From an uncultured bacterium (lineage in GTDB: Bacteria > Planctomycetota > UBA8742 > UBA2392): a stretch of DNA of 64,000 bases. Shown here piece after piece: positions 56,675-63,978 of the stretch (its first letter is position 1; every line of letters begins with the position of its first letter). The notes beneath the pieces are model-generated. The model saw only the letters and a program-made list of their open reading frames with translations. It was not told where the DNA came from and searched no databases. A program made the position numbers and the translations under genes. The stretch spans positions 1 to 64,000 of the forward strand of contig CALLQI010000004.1 of NCBI GenBank assembly GCA_938014885.1. The letters run 5' to 3'.

Positions 56675-57685
56675 CTAGGTCACCGGTACCGTCGGGAAGT
56701 TCAAGACATCGACGCCCTCAAGCACCGAAAGCGCGCCGGACGAGCCCATGGCCGTGGCCACCGGGAAAGCGTACGTGACATTCACCCGGGTCTTGGTCGA
56801 GGTGCTGGGCTCGGCGGATTCGCGTCGTACGAACATCGTACCCTTCAGTGGTGCCGGCACGATTCCGGTGATCCCGCGTACGGGCCCGGCCTCGTTGGCG
56901 TCACCAAGCACCATGAAGTAGATGCGGGTTGTCGCTGACGCCGGCTCAGCTACTTCGGCCGTGGCAATCATGTCGTTGATGTAGACCGGTGTACCGTTGA
57001 TTGCCAGCTGCGGCGCACGCACGGAGCCTTTCATTGGGTCAGACCAGTCTGTTTCAACGAACTCGGGCTTCCCCGGCCCCCTGAAGTAGGCATCCACGAT
57101 CCAACGGTATGCGCGGCTGTTGCACATGATGGCGTTGGGCCGCCCGTTGTTGGCGGTAACAAGAGCGTACGCCTGCTGAAGGCTGTAGAGCTTTGTGAAG
57201 GCGTCCGTGTTGACGGCCGCGATCGTGTTGGTGCTCAACTCATAGAGCGAGCGGAAATTGCCGGGTGTGGTGTCGACGCCTTGATCGAGGTCAAGCTTGC
57301 GGAAGTACATGTACATCAGACGTCGGATGGCTAGGGCGGATTCGACGGCGTCAAGATTGTTGGGGTACTTGAAGCGGTCCATCGCGACGTAGTCGATCTT
57401 GTACCGGGTCGCAAGCTCACCCAGCGTGAAGGTCGCGTTCGGCGTATTCACGTCGGCGGTCTGGTCAGTGATGTCAGTGTCGCCATCGCCAAGGATGGTG
57501 GCCATGTCGTCGATGTCGGCTACGGCCTGGAGTTCCGATGTGCGCGCATAGCTGATCTTTCCGCCCTGAATACCCATGAAAGGCCACACGCGGGCGATCT
57601 GGATTTTGTAAGGCGCGTCTTCGATCAGCCACTTGGCAAGCTGGTCTTGAGTCAGGTTAATGGCGAAGTCGGGCGATTCAGCCAT
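56675..57685 (-). CDS. Putative phage major capsid protein (HK97-like)
   Basis: The product is 336 residues. GGAGG precedes ATG 57685 by 5 nt. Size and order fit a HK97-type major capsid: a helical N-arm (MAESPDFAINLTQDQLAKWL), an early strand IQGGKISYART, then DITDQTADVNTPNATFTLGE, a spine helix region (AVESALAIRRLMYMYFRKLD), NGRPNAIMCNSRAYRWIVDA and the late P-domain segments LAINGTPVYINDMIA and IVPAPLKGTMFVRRESAE. No prohead protease, scaffold, portal or terminase gene accompanies it. The assignment rests on overall resemblance, not on a catalytic motif. Confidence 0.6.
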   Translation of the reverse strand: MAESPDFAINLTQDQLAKWLIEDAPYKIQIARVWPFMGIQGGKISYARTSELQAVADIDDMATILGDGDTDITDQTADVNTPNATFTLGELATRYKIDYVAMDRFKYPNNLDAVESALAIRRLMYMYFRKLDLDQGVDTTPGNFRSLYELSTNTIAAVNTDAFTKLYSLQQAYALVTANNGRPNAIMCNSRAYRWIVDAYFRGPGKPEFVETDWSDPMKGSVRAPQLAINGTPVYINDMIATAEVAEPASATTRIYFMVLGDANEAGPVRGITGIVPAPLKGTMFVRRESAEPSTSTKTRVNVTYAFPVATAMGSSGALSVLEGVDVLNFPTVPVT

Positions 57686-57711
57686 GCAAGCCTCCGTTGG
57701 TTGGAGTGACA

Positions 57712-57741
57712 AGTGTACCCCCCCCCTGCACGGAAGCGCAA
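57712..57741 (-). promoter_or_regulatory. Promoter of the capsid cassette with a G9 spacer tract
   Basis: On the minus strand: TTGCGC (57741-57736), an 18-bp spacer and TACACT (57717-57712). The last nine bases of the spacer are a run of G (C9 at 57718-57726 on the plus strand). The predicted start is ~57705, giving a short leader with GGAGG before ATG 57685. Slippage at the G-run would change the spacing. Confidence 0.6.
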
Positions 57742-57842
57742 GTTAATAAGTGAGACTACTTTGCGATTGTCTCGGATGGCGGACTCGTCGTCACAACGTC
57801 GCACTGCCAGTTTTTTGGCACCCTTTTGGTTTGGAATTCACC

Positions 57843-57871
57843 TTGGGATTGGGGTTCCCGGGCGTTATACT
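57843..57871 (+). promoter_or_regulatory. Promoter of the Ser/Arg-rich protein gene
   Basis: TTGGGA (57843-57848), a 17-bp spacer and TATACT (57866-57871). The predicted start near 57878 lies at the palindrome AAGGGGCCCCTT (57880-57891). The ~94-nt leader has a small hairpin (ACGGCG/CGCCGT) and AGGAG 7 nt before ATG 57972. Confidence 0.65.
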
Positions 57872-57971
57872 CGTGCCGCAAGGGGCCCCTTACGGCGTTG
57901 TACGCCGTGTGGCCTCTTTTTCTTTGCCCCTGCTTTCCGGACCCCAACCCGGTGGGCCTTAGGAGTGAAGC

Positions 57972-60014
57972 ATGCGAATTCTCAAGCCAGTGCTGGGCGT
58001 GGTGGCTGTCGCCGCCGCTGTACTGCTGATGGCCTTGCCTGTGGATGCCCAGCGCGTTACGCGCGGCGGGTCTTCGGGCGGCTCAAGCAGCAAGGCCTCG
58101 GGTGGCTCGAGCAGGTCGTCGGGCGGATCATCGGGCAGCTCTTCCAAAATTTCGGGCAGCTCAAGCTCGCGCGGGTCCTCGGGCTCGGCGCGCAGCACGC
58201 CCGCACCCAGCCGCAGCACCCCGGCACCAAGCCGCAGCTCGGGCTCAAGCAAGTCGGCCGCACCCAGCAGCTCAAGCCGCAGCAGCGGCAGTGCACGTTC
58301 CAGCTCAAGCACACCCAGCCGCGTGTCGGGGCCGAGCTCAGGTTCGTCCAGCTCACGCAGCGCTGCGCCTTCGCGTTCCAGCGCGACGCCGAGCTCGGGC
58401 AGTTCCAGCCTGTCGCGCGGCAGCAGCACGCCTTCTTCATCACCGTCGAGCTCGCGCTCAGCGGCGCCGTCCACTTCGCGCACGACCTACCGCGCGCCTT
58501 CGACCACCACCCCCAGCGGCGTGCCAACGCTGCGCAAAGCGGAGCCCGACAGCGGCAGCCTGGCGCGTTCCACCAGCCGCACGCCAAGCACCCCCGCACC
58601 GTCGACCTCGCGCACCAGCACCACGCGCAGTGCCGCGCCGGCAACCCTGCGCAGCGCCGAGCCCAGCACCAGCCGCAGCAGCACGCTGCGCGCCCCGGAA
58701 AGCAGCACAGTGCGCAAGGCTGACGACACCGCCCGCACCAGCAGCCTGCGCGCGACAACCAGCGGCACGGCCACCAACCGCACGCCGGGCGTGATTCGTG
58801 AACGCAGCACCATCAGCGCCAGCAACGTCCGCAGTGCCGAGCGCTCGGCGACCTCAGTCGCCCCGCGCAGCCAGCCCGTTGAAACCCGCAGCGCCAACCT
58901 TGGCCCCACCAGCTACTGGGCGGGCACCTGGCGCAACTACAACTATAACCCGCACCACTATCACGGCTGGGGCGGCCACGGCTGGCCCTACTACAATCAT
59001 TGCGGCTGGGGCGGGTTCTCGATCGGCTTCCGCATCGGCGGCTTCGGGCTGTGGTTCGGCCGCAGCTTTGGCTTCGGATTCGGCTGGCCGGTGTACCACG
59101 GCAGCTTCCAGAGTGCCTACTACATGGGCCCAGGCCGGGGTTACTGGCTTACGCCGCATTCGTACTGGGGTTGGGGCGGCTGGCGTTACGGCAGCCATCG
59201 CCACTGGTACAACTGGGGGCATTGGCGCTCGCACCACTGGTTCCACCACAACGATTGCTACTGGCGCATTCGTCGCCCGTACTGGTACGGCTACAGCAAC
59301 TGGTATTCGTGGCGCCCGTACCGCTACAGCTACGTAAGCCTGGTGTATGACAGCATTGATGACGGCCGCAGCTACAGCGACGGCCGCGAGGATGGTTACA
59401 ACGCCGGATACGACCGCGGCTATGATCGCGGCTACGAAGACGGCAGCGAAGATGCCGGTGCTTTGCGCGACGACCGCCGCCGCGACCGCATCGGTGCCGA
59501 CCGCAACAAACGCCCCGAGCCTGAACTTGACCGCAACCGCACCGACGCCGCCACCGAGTACAAGTACGAAATGCAGCGCGGTGTCGATGCCGTCGGCAAG
59601 GGCGACTACGCCACCGCCACCAAGGCCTTCAAAGAGGCCGTGATCCTGGACCCGCAAAGCGCCGACGCCCGCTACAGCCTGGCCGTCAGCGCCATGGCGG
59701 AGCGCAAGTTCGCGTTTTCGGCCTTTGCCCTGCGCCGCGGCGTGAACATGGACCTTGAGGCCGGCAACATCGACCTGTCGAAGGCATTCGGCGGCGAAGT
59801 GCAGCTTGACGCGCTGGTGGCCGGCATCGACACGGAGCTGGCAAGCAACCCGGCCGATGCGGACCTGCTGCTGCTGCGCGGCTACATCAGCCTGCGCCGT
59901 GGCGACGCCAGCAAGGCGGCGGAAACGCTGGACCGCGCGCTCAGCGCCAACCCGCAGGACACCGCGGCCAAGACCCTGCACAAGCAGGCGATGGACGCGC
60001 TGGAACGCGAGTAA
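57972..60014 (+). CDS. Secreted Ser/Arg-rich, Gly/Trp/His-rich protein with TPRs
   Basis: The product is 680 residues with a signal peptide (MRILKPVLGVVAVAAAVLLM, then ALPVDAQ). Residues ~28-305 are low-complexity Ser/Gly/Arg/Thr/Pro repeats (e.g. SSGGSSSKASGGSSRSSGGS and STLRAPESST). Residues ~310-460 are aromatic and Gly/His-rich (YHGWGGHGWPYYNHCGWGG, FGLWFGRSFGFGFGWPVYHG), then DGYNAGYDRGYDRGYEDG. TPR helices fill ~520-680 (AVGKGDYATATKAFKEAVIL, LLLRGYISLRRGDASKAAET). It is likely an extracellular matrix or surface protein in which the basic, disordered arm could bind polyanions. No homologue is named. Strong terminator and promoter indicate an isolated transcription unit. Confidence 0.78.
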   Translation: MRILKPVLGVVAVAAAVLLMALPVDAQRVTRGGSSGGSSSKASGGSSRSSGGSSGSSSKISGSSSSRGSSGSARSTPAPSRSTPAPSRSSGSSKSAAPSSSSRSSGSARSSSSTPSRVSGPSSGSSSSRSAAPSRSSATPSSGSSSLSRGSSTPSSSPSSSRSAAPSTSRTTYRAPSTTTPSGVPTLRKAEPDSGSLARSTSRTPSTPAPSTSRTSTTRSAAPATLRSAEPSTSRSSTLRAPESSTVRKADDTARTSSLRATTSGTATNRTPGVIRERSTISASNVRSAERSATSVAPRSQPVETRSANLGPTSYWAGTWRNYNYNPHHYHGWGGHGWPYYNHCGWGGFSIGFRIGGFGLWFGRSFGFGFGWPVYHGSFQSAYYMGPGRGYWLTPHSYWGWGGWRYGSHRHWYNWGHWRSHHWFHHNDCYWRIRRPYWYGYSNWYSWRPYRYSYVSLVYDSIDDGRSYSDGREDGYNAGYDRGYDRGYEDGSEDAGALRDDRRRDRIGADRNKRPEPELDRNRTDAATEYKYEMQRGVDAVGKGDYATATKAFKEAVILDPQSADARYSLAVSAMAERKFAFSAFALRRGVNMDLEAGNIDLSKAFGGEVQLDALVAGIDTELASNPADADLLLLRGYISLRRGDASKAAETLDRALSANPQDTAAKTLHKQAMDALERE

Positions 60015-60032
60015 ATGGCACGATTCGCACAG

Positions 60033-60059
60033 GGACCCGGGCATTGCCCGGGTCCTTTT
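60033..60059 (+). terminator. Rho-independent terminator of the Ser/Arg-rich gene
   Basis: A perfect 10-bp stem GGACCCGGGC / GCCCGGGTCC with a 3-nt loop, followed by TTTTC, 19 nt after the stop codon. Confidence 0.88.
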
Positions 60060-60072
60060 CATTGCGCGGCGC

Positions 60073-60100
60073 TTGATTGCGGGGTTTCCGTTGGCAGACT
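60073..60100 (+). promoter_or_regulatory. Promoter of the 181-residue gene, leaderless geometry
   Basis: TTGATT (60073-60078), a 16-bp spacer and CAGACT (60095-60100). The -10 ends 6 nt before ATG 60107, which lacks a Shine-Dalgarno. Confidence 0.4.
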
Positions 60101-60106
60101 TCGAAT

Positions 60107-60652
60107 ATGGCAAAGCTCACTTCACATGACGCGCAGGGTGGTTTTGAGCTAACGCCGGTGCGCGTGACGCGCGGCCGCGGTGAACCCAGTGATGCCGACG
60201 CCGCAATCTGCGTGGTGCGCTTCGAAAGCTACGGCGAACCAGTCGAAGGTGAAGTGCACCTGACACGCGCCGGCATGCAGCGCATGATTGACCGGCTGAA
60301 GACATTTGCCACCAAGCGCAGCGGCATGGCGCAATTGCGCAGCGAAACCAACGACCTGGAAATCAGCCTGGCCAGCAAGCGCAGCCGCTGGACGCAGAAG
60401 ATCCGCGTTACGGGCCTTTCCGGCGTGCCGAAAAGCGGCCAGACCGACCTTTCCGATGGCGAAGACGACACCCGCGTTTCGTTTGGTGTGCAGTACCGCC
60501 AGGCGGGGCGTGAGCAGGGCGCGGTCGAGTATCGATGCGGGCTGATCTGCACCTTTGACGCACTTGCCGCTTTTGCGGACACCCTGGCGGCTGAGTTTGC
60601 CGCCGCGCCTTCACGCGGGCGCGACACCGGCCGCCTGCAATCGGGGGCCTGA
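60107..60652 (+). CDS. Conserved-looking protein of unknown function
   Basis: The product is 181 residues and has no signal or membrane segment. It starts MAKLTSHDAQGGFELTPVRV and shows a beta-rich core (AAICVVRFESYGEPVEGEVH) with a helical part (RAGMQRMIDRLKTFATKRSG) and a C-terminal helix (CTFDALAAFADTLAAEFAAA). I do not recognise the family and assign no function. It nearly abuts the DUF2007-like gene (1 nt between stop and start), so they are likely cotranscribed. Confidence 0.7.
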   Translation: MAKLTSHDAQGGFELTPVRVTRGRGEPSDADAAICVVRFESYGEPVEGEVHLTRAGMQRMIDRLKTFATKRSGMAQLRSETNDLEISLASKRSRWTQKIRVTGLSGVPKSGQTDLSDGEDDTRVSFGVQYRQAGREQGAVEYRCGLICTFDALAAFADTLAAEFAAAPSRGRDTGRLQSGA

Positions 60653-60653
60653 G

Positions 60654-61103
60654 ATGGCAACCGAGCCCGCACCCAAAGACGACAGTCCCGAGACTGACGA
60701 ATTCGCGACCGTTGACCCGGTGCAATGGGTCGAGCGCGACACTCGCGAGTGGATGATGCTGGCCGAACAGCCCGACTTGGTCATGGCGCGCATGCTGGTC
60801 ACGTACCTGGAAACCTCGGGGCTGGATGCGCGCGTCGGCAGTGTGGGAGGCAGGTACTGCGTCGAAGTGCCCGAAGACCAGTACCAGGACGCAATCGCGA
60901 TCCATCAGCCCGCGGAAGACTACGTGCCGCCGATGCAGGAAGAACGCAGCAGCAAAACCGGCGTGCACACCGGCCGCCGGATCAAGGCCGGATTGAAAGA
61001 CTCGCCAACGAGCAGCGGCCGACCGTGGCTGCGCTGGGTGTTGCGGGTGGGCGTGATCGCGGTGCTGTGCGCTTTGTTGCTGATCCTGTTCGCCAGTGAC
61101 TGA
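60654..61103 (+). CDS. DUF2007-like protein with C-terminal membrane anchor
   Basis: The product is 149 residues. The middle (ARMLVTYLETSGLDARVGSV and CVEVPEDQYQDAIAIHQPA) has the DUF2007 putative signal-transducing fold: a helix followed by a short beta-hairpin that reads a small-residue pocket. The C-terminal single helix is WVLRVGVIAVLCALLLILFA, so the domain is cytosolic and membrane-bound. It has a role in no known pathway; regulation of the downstream antiporter is possible only from position. Confidence 0.65.
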   Translation: MATEPAPKDDSPETDEFATVDPVQWVERDTREWMMLAEQPDLVMARMLVTYLETSGLDARVGSVGGRYCVEVPEDQYQDAIAIHQPAEDYVPPMQEERSSKTGVHTGRRIKAGLKDSPTSSGRPWLRWVLRVGVIAVLCALLLILFASD

Positions 61104-61214
61104 GCCGTGTTACGCCTGTGGCACGCCGCAGCGAACCGAACAGTCGGCAATTCGTTTGCATTGCCATCCCCCAGTTCCGCCGCGCGACTACCCATCGAAT
61201 GCGAGCGGGAAATG

Positions 61215-61243
61215 TTGACACAGGCCCAGTGCACGCCGATACT
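61215..61243 (+). promoter_or_regulatory. Promoter of the Mrp antiporter operon
   Basis: A perfect TTGACA at 61215-61220, a 17-bp spacer and GATACT at 61238-61243, 50 nt before GTG 61294. This is a good sigma70-type match, between the DUF2007-like gene and mrpE. Confidence 0.65.
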
Positions 61244-61293
61244 TCCGCCGCTTTGGGCACCTGTGCCGCGGCAGACTTTTCGGCGCGGGTGCT

Positions 61294-61839
61294 GTGGCCT
61301 GGACCCTGGGGAGCCATCACTTGCTGCACATCCTGCTATTTGCGGTGTTGCTCGGGTTCTGGGCCCTGCTTTCCGGTGAACTGGACTGGGCCGACACCCA
61401 CAACCGCTACCTGATGATCTGCGGCATCGTCAGCTGCGCGCTGGTCACGCTGCTGGTGCGTCGCGTCGGTTTCATCGACAAAGAAGGCCCCGCGCTGCGC
61501 ATGGCGCTGAAGATGATCCCGTACATGTTCTGGCTGGCGTGGCAGACGGTGGTTTCGGCGTGGCAGGTCGCGCGCGAAGTATGGCGGCCGAAGTTGGCGG
61601 TAGACCCCTCGATGACTACGGCGCCCTACACTTTCAAGCACGAACTCACGGTCGCGATCTATGCCAACAGCATCACGTTGACGCCCGGCACGCTTACGGT
61701 CTCGATCGATACCGAGAAGCGTTCGATGGGCATTCACCAGCTCACGCCCGGTGGCGAGGCCGGCCTGAAGGAAATGCATGACCAGGTCGCGCGGCTTGAA
61801 CCGTCAGGCGCGGCTGCTACGCAGGAGCCCGGCCCGTGA
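61294..61839 (+). CDS. mrpE: Mrp-type Na+/H+ antiporter subunit E
   Basis: The product is 181 residues, starting at GTG 61294. Two membrane helices (LLHILLFAVLLGFWALLSGE, YLMICGIVSCALVTLLVRRV) are followed by a third near 68-82 and the soluble MnhE domain, in which ANSITLTPGTLTVSID is the family hallmark. MrpE is a small structural subunit of the multi-subunit cation antiporter. It overlaps mrpF with GTGA. Confidence 0.92.
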   Translation: MAWTLGSHHLLHILLFAVLLGFWALLSGELDWADTHNRYLMICGIVSCALVTLLVRRVGFIDKEGPALRMALKMIPYMFWLAWQTVVSAWQVAREVWRPKLAVDPSMTTAPYTFKHELTVAIYANSITLTPGTLTVSIDTEKRSMGIHQLTPGGEAGLKEMHDQVARLEPSGAAATQEPGP

Positions 61840-62135
61840 TCCTGGCGCAACTGAGCACACAGCTTTTCACGACGGACCTGCCGACGTTGATCGGCGGGCT
61901 GGTGCTGCTGCTGGGTGTGCTGCTGCTGCTGGTGCGCGCAATTGCAGGGCCGACGACCTATGACCGCATCCTGGCCATGAACTCCATTGGTACCAAGACG
62001 GCGCTGTTTGTCGCGCTGCTGGGTTTCATCACCAAGCGCCCGGCCTTTCTGGACATTGCGCTTTGTTACGCGATCCTGAACTTCTTGGGCACCATCGCGA
62101 TCCTCAAGTTCGTGCGCTACCGGAGGCTGAGCTGA
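61836..62135 (+). CDS. mrpF: Mrp-type antiporter subunit F
   Basis: The product is 99 residues with three membrane helices: LIGGLVLLLGVLLLLVRAIA, IGTKTALFVALLGFITKRPA and LDIALCYAILNFLGTIAILK. The segment AGPTTYDRILAMNSIGTKTA is the MrpF signature. It starts with GTG, overlapping mrpE by four bases, and its stop overlaps the mrpG start (TGATG). MrpF sits in the membrane core of the antiporter. Confidence 0.93.
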   Translation: MILAQLSTQLFTTDLPTLIGGLVLLLGVLLLLVRAIAGPTTYDRILAMNSIGTKTALFVALLGFITKRPAFLDIALCYAILNFLGTIAILKFVRYRRLS

Positions 62136-62464
62136 TGGAGCTTGCCCTCGAGATCGGCGTGTGGTTCTGCCTTGCTGTGGGCAGCTTCTTTTCGCTGACT
62201 GCGGCCGTGGGCGTGGTGCGTTTTCCTGATTTCTACACGCGCACCCACCCTGCCGGCAAAAACGACACCGTGGCGCTGGCGATGTTCTGCGCCGCGATGC
62301 TGCTTGAGTGCTTCCGCTATGACTACGGCGTGCTGGTGGGCGGGCGCGTGGTGCTGATGGCGATGTTCATGATCATGGCAAGCCCGATTGCGGCGCACGC
62401 GATAGCCAGCGCTGCCTGGGCCGACGGCCTTCGCCCGTGGAAGAAAGGCGAGCCGCGCCGATGA
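62135..62464 (+). CDS. mrpG: Mrp-type antiporter subunit G
   Basis: The product is 109 residues. Three membrane helices appear: LALEIGVWFCLAVGSFFSLT, TVALAMFCAAMLLECFRYDY and VVLMAMFMIMASPIAAHAIA. The VVRFPDFYTRTHPAGKNDT loop matches MrpG, with the usual H-x-A-x-K/T-type signature. GGAGG lies 8 nt before ATG 62135. Its stop overlaps the next start by ATGA. Confidence 0.92.
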   Translation: MELALEIGVWFCLAVGSFFSLTAAVGVVRFPDFYTRTHPAGKNDTVALAMFCAAMLLECFRYDYGVLVGGRVVLMAMFMIMASPIAAHAIASAAWADGLRPWKKGEPRR

Positions 62465-63117
62465 TCGCGAACATCAACGGAATCCTGATCATTGACCTGG
62501 TGCTGCTGACGCTGGTGATCATCACGGCCGTGGCCGTGGTGGAAGTGCGCAACCTGTTTTCAGCCGTAATCCTGGCCGGCATCTACAGCCTGCTGATGGC
62601 GGCGTTCTGGACCAGCATGGACGCCGTCGACGTGGCCTACACGGAGGCCGCGGTGGGCGCGGGCATCAGCACGATCCTGCTGCTTGGCGCGCTGGTGCTG
62701 ACGGGCACGCAGGAAACCGTGCGCCGCGCCGTGCACTGGCCCGCGCTGCTTGCCTGCGTCCTGGTCGGCGGCCTGCTGATTTTTGGCACGCTGGATATGC
62801 CCAAGTTCGGGTCACCCAACGCCCCCGCCCAGCAGCACCCGATCTATCACGGGTTCACGAAGCAGAACGTGCCCAAGGCCGAAGGCGGCAAGAGCGCCGA
62901 AGACGTGTACGCATACAACACGCTGCACCCCGAAGACGCGGGCAAACACCCCGACTACTTCCACGGGCACGTGCCCAACCAGGTCACCAGCGTCATCGTG
63001 AGCTACCGCGCGCTGGACACCATGTTCGAGACCGCGGTGATCTTCACCGCCGCCATGGCCATGATCGTGCTGCTGCGTGGCCGTCGCGGCAACCCGCTGA
63101 AGGGAGGCCTGCTGTGA
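62461..63117 (+). CDS. Antiporter subunit: DUF4040 (MbhD-like) plus MbhE-like part
   Basis: The product is 218 residues. The first half has helices IIDLVLLTLVIITAVAVVEV and LFSAVILAGIYSLLMAAFWT followed by DVAYTEAAVGAGISTILLLG, the DUF4040/MbhD domain that forms the C-terminal tail of MrpA in many bacteria. The second half has a helix AVHWPALLACVLVGGLLIFG, a loop of ~70 residues and the final helix with SYRALDTMFETAVIFTAAMA, as in MbhE. A separate fused gene here means MrpA is split. It is coupled to mrpG by ATGA and to mrpB by GTGA. Confidence 0.85.
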   Translation: MIANINGILIIDLVLLTLVIITAVAVVEVRNLFSAVILAGIYSLLMAAFWTSMDAVDVAYTEAAVGAGISTILLLGALVLTGTQETVRRAVHWPALLACVLVGGLLIFGTLDMPKFGSPNAPAQQHPIYHGFTKQNVPKAEGGKSAEDVYAYNTLHPEDAGKHPDYFHGHVPNQVTSVIVSYRALDTMFETAVIFTAAMAMIVLLRGRRGNPLKGGLL

Positions 63118-63605
63118 AGCAAGGCAACCTCAGCGACAACGTGCTGATGCGCATCGTGGCGCGCTGGAACATGCCGTTCATCCTGATCTTCGCGCTGTAT
63201 ACGCAGACTCACGGTGAACTTGGCCCCGGCGGCGGTTTCCAGGCCGGCGTCATGATTGCGGCCGCGTTCATCCTGTACGGGCTGGTGTTCGGTGCCGACG
63301 AAATGCGGCGCATCGTGCCTCGCTGGGTCAGCGATGGCATCGCGGCCCTGGGTGTGCTGATTTACGCCGGCGCAGGCATGTACTGCATGCTGATGGGCTA
63401 CGAGTTCTTGGATTACGCGGCGCTGTACCCGTCCAACCCCGGCGGCGCGGAGCCCTGGGGCATGACGACGGTTGAGTACGGGGTCGGCCTCACGGTCTCA
63501 GCGGTGATGCTGACGGTCTACAACGAAATCACGGAAGGCACGGGGCCCGGCAGCGCGGAGCCCCGCGACAGCAACAACGACACCGAAGTCGTGGGAAAGG
63601 TGTAG
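63114..63605 (+). CDS. mrpB: Mrp-type antiporter subunit B (MnhB)
   Basis: The product is 163 residues, GTG start. The first helix (RWNMPFILIFALYTQTHGEL) and the GPGGGFQAGVMIAAAFILYG segment are the MnhB signature, in which the G-P-G-G-G-F-Q-A-G motif is invariant. Helices near 75-93 (GIAALGVLIYAGAGMYCML) and ~120-137 complete the subunit. The C-terminus ends in a hydrophilic, acidic tail. It is coupled to the preceding gene by GTGA, and mrpC follows after 4 nt. Confidence 0.94.
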   Translation: MKQGNLSDNVLMRIVARWNMPFILIFALYTQTHGELGPGGGFQAGVMIAAAFILYGLVFGADEMRRIVPRWVSDGIAALGVLIYAGAGMYCMLMGYEFLDYAALYPSNPGGAEPWGMTTVEYGVGLTVSAVMLTVYNEITEGTGPGSAEPRDSNNDTEVVGKV

Positions 63606-63609
63606 TCCG

Positions 63610-63978
63610 ATGCAGATGGTGCTGGACTACTACAACTACTGGATCTGCGTAGTCCTGATGATGATCGGGTTCTATGGCGTCATGGCCAAGACGAACCTGA
63701 TCAAGAAGGCACTGTCGTTGTCGCTGTTCCAGACCGGCATTCTGGTCTTCTACATCTCGATCGGAAAAGTGGACGGCGGCACCGGGCCTGTAACAGTCGA
63801 GGGCGCGACCGGCGTCGTGTACTCAAACCCGCTGCCCCACGCGCTGATGCTGACGGCCATCGTGGTCGGCGTGGCCACGCTTTCGGTGGCGATGGCGATC
63901 ATCGTGAACATCCGTGAGCGTTACGGGACGATCGACGAAAAAGACATCGAACAGATGGAACTGGAATCCAACGAGTAA
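63610..63978 (+). CDS. mrpC: Mrp-type antiporter subunit C (NuoK-like)
   Basis: The product is 122 residues with three membrane helices: YWICVVLMMIGFYGVMAKTN, LSLFQTGILVFYISIGKVDG and MLTAIVVGVATLSVAMAIIV. The sequence NPLPHALMLTAIVVGVATLS is the MrpC/NuoK hallmark, where the conserved Glu of NuoK is replaced in MrpC proteins. The order E-F-G-X-B-C is expected to continue with mrpD and mrpA-like proton pumps, beyond the window edge. Confidence 0.95.
   Translation: MQMVLDYYNYWICVVLMMIGFYGVMAKTNLIKKALSLSLFQTGILVFYISIGKVDGGTGPVTVEGATGVVYSNPLPHALMLTAIVVGVATLSVAMAIIVNIRERYGTIDEKDIEQMELESNE

Noticed and set aside
56675..57685. Encapsulin nanocompartment
   Set aside because: The protein is larger than typical encapsulins, no cargo enzyme with a targeting tail is adjacent, and a tail-fibre-like gene is in the same unit. 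It stays possible only if structure prediction says so.
52252..57741. A complete prophage
   Set aside because: No integrase, terminase, portal, tail tube, lysis or replication gene is present, and the five genes are compactly organised under one promoter.
58854..60113. A 419-residue minus-strand Ala/Val-rich frame
   Set aside because: It mirrors the repetitive Gly/Trp/TPR region of the secreted protein; its hydrophobic look comes from antisense codons.
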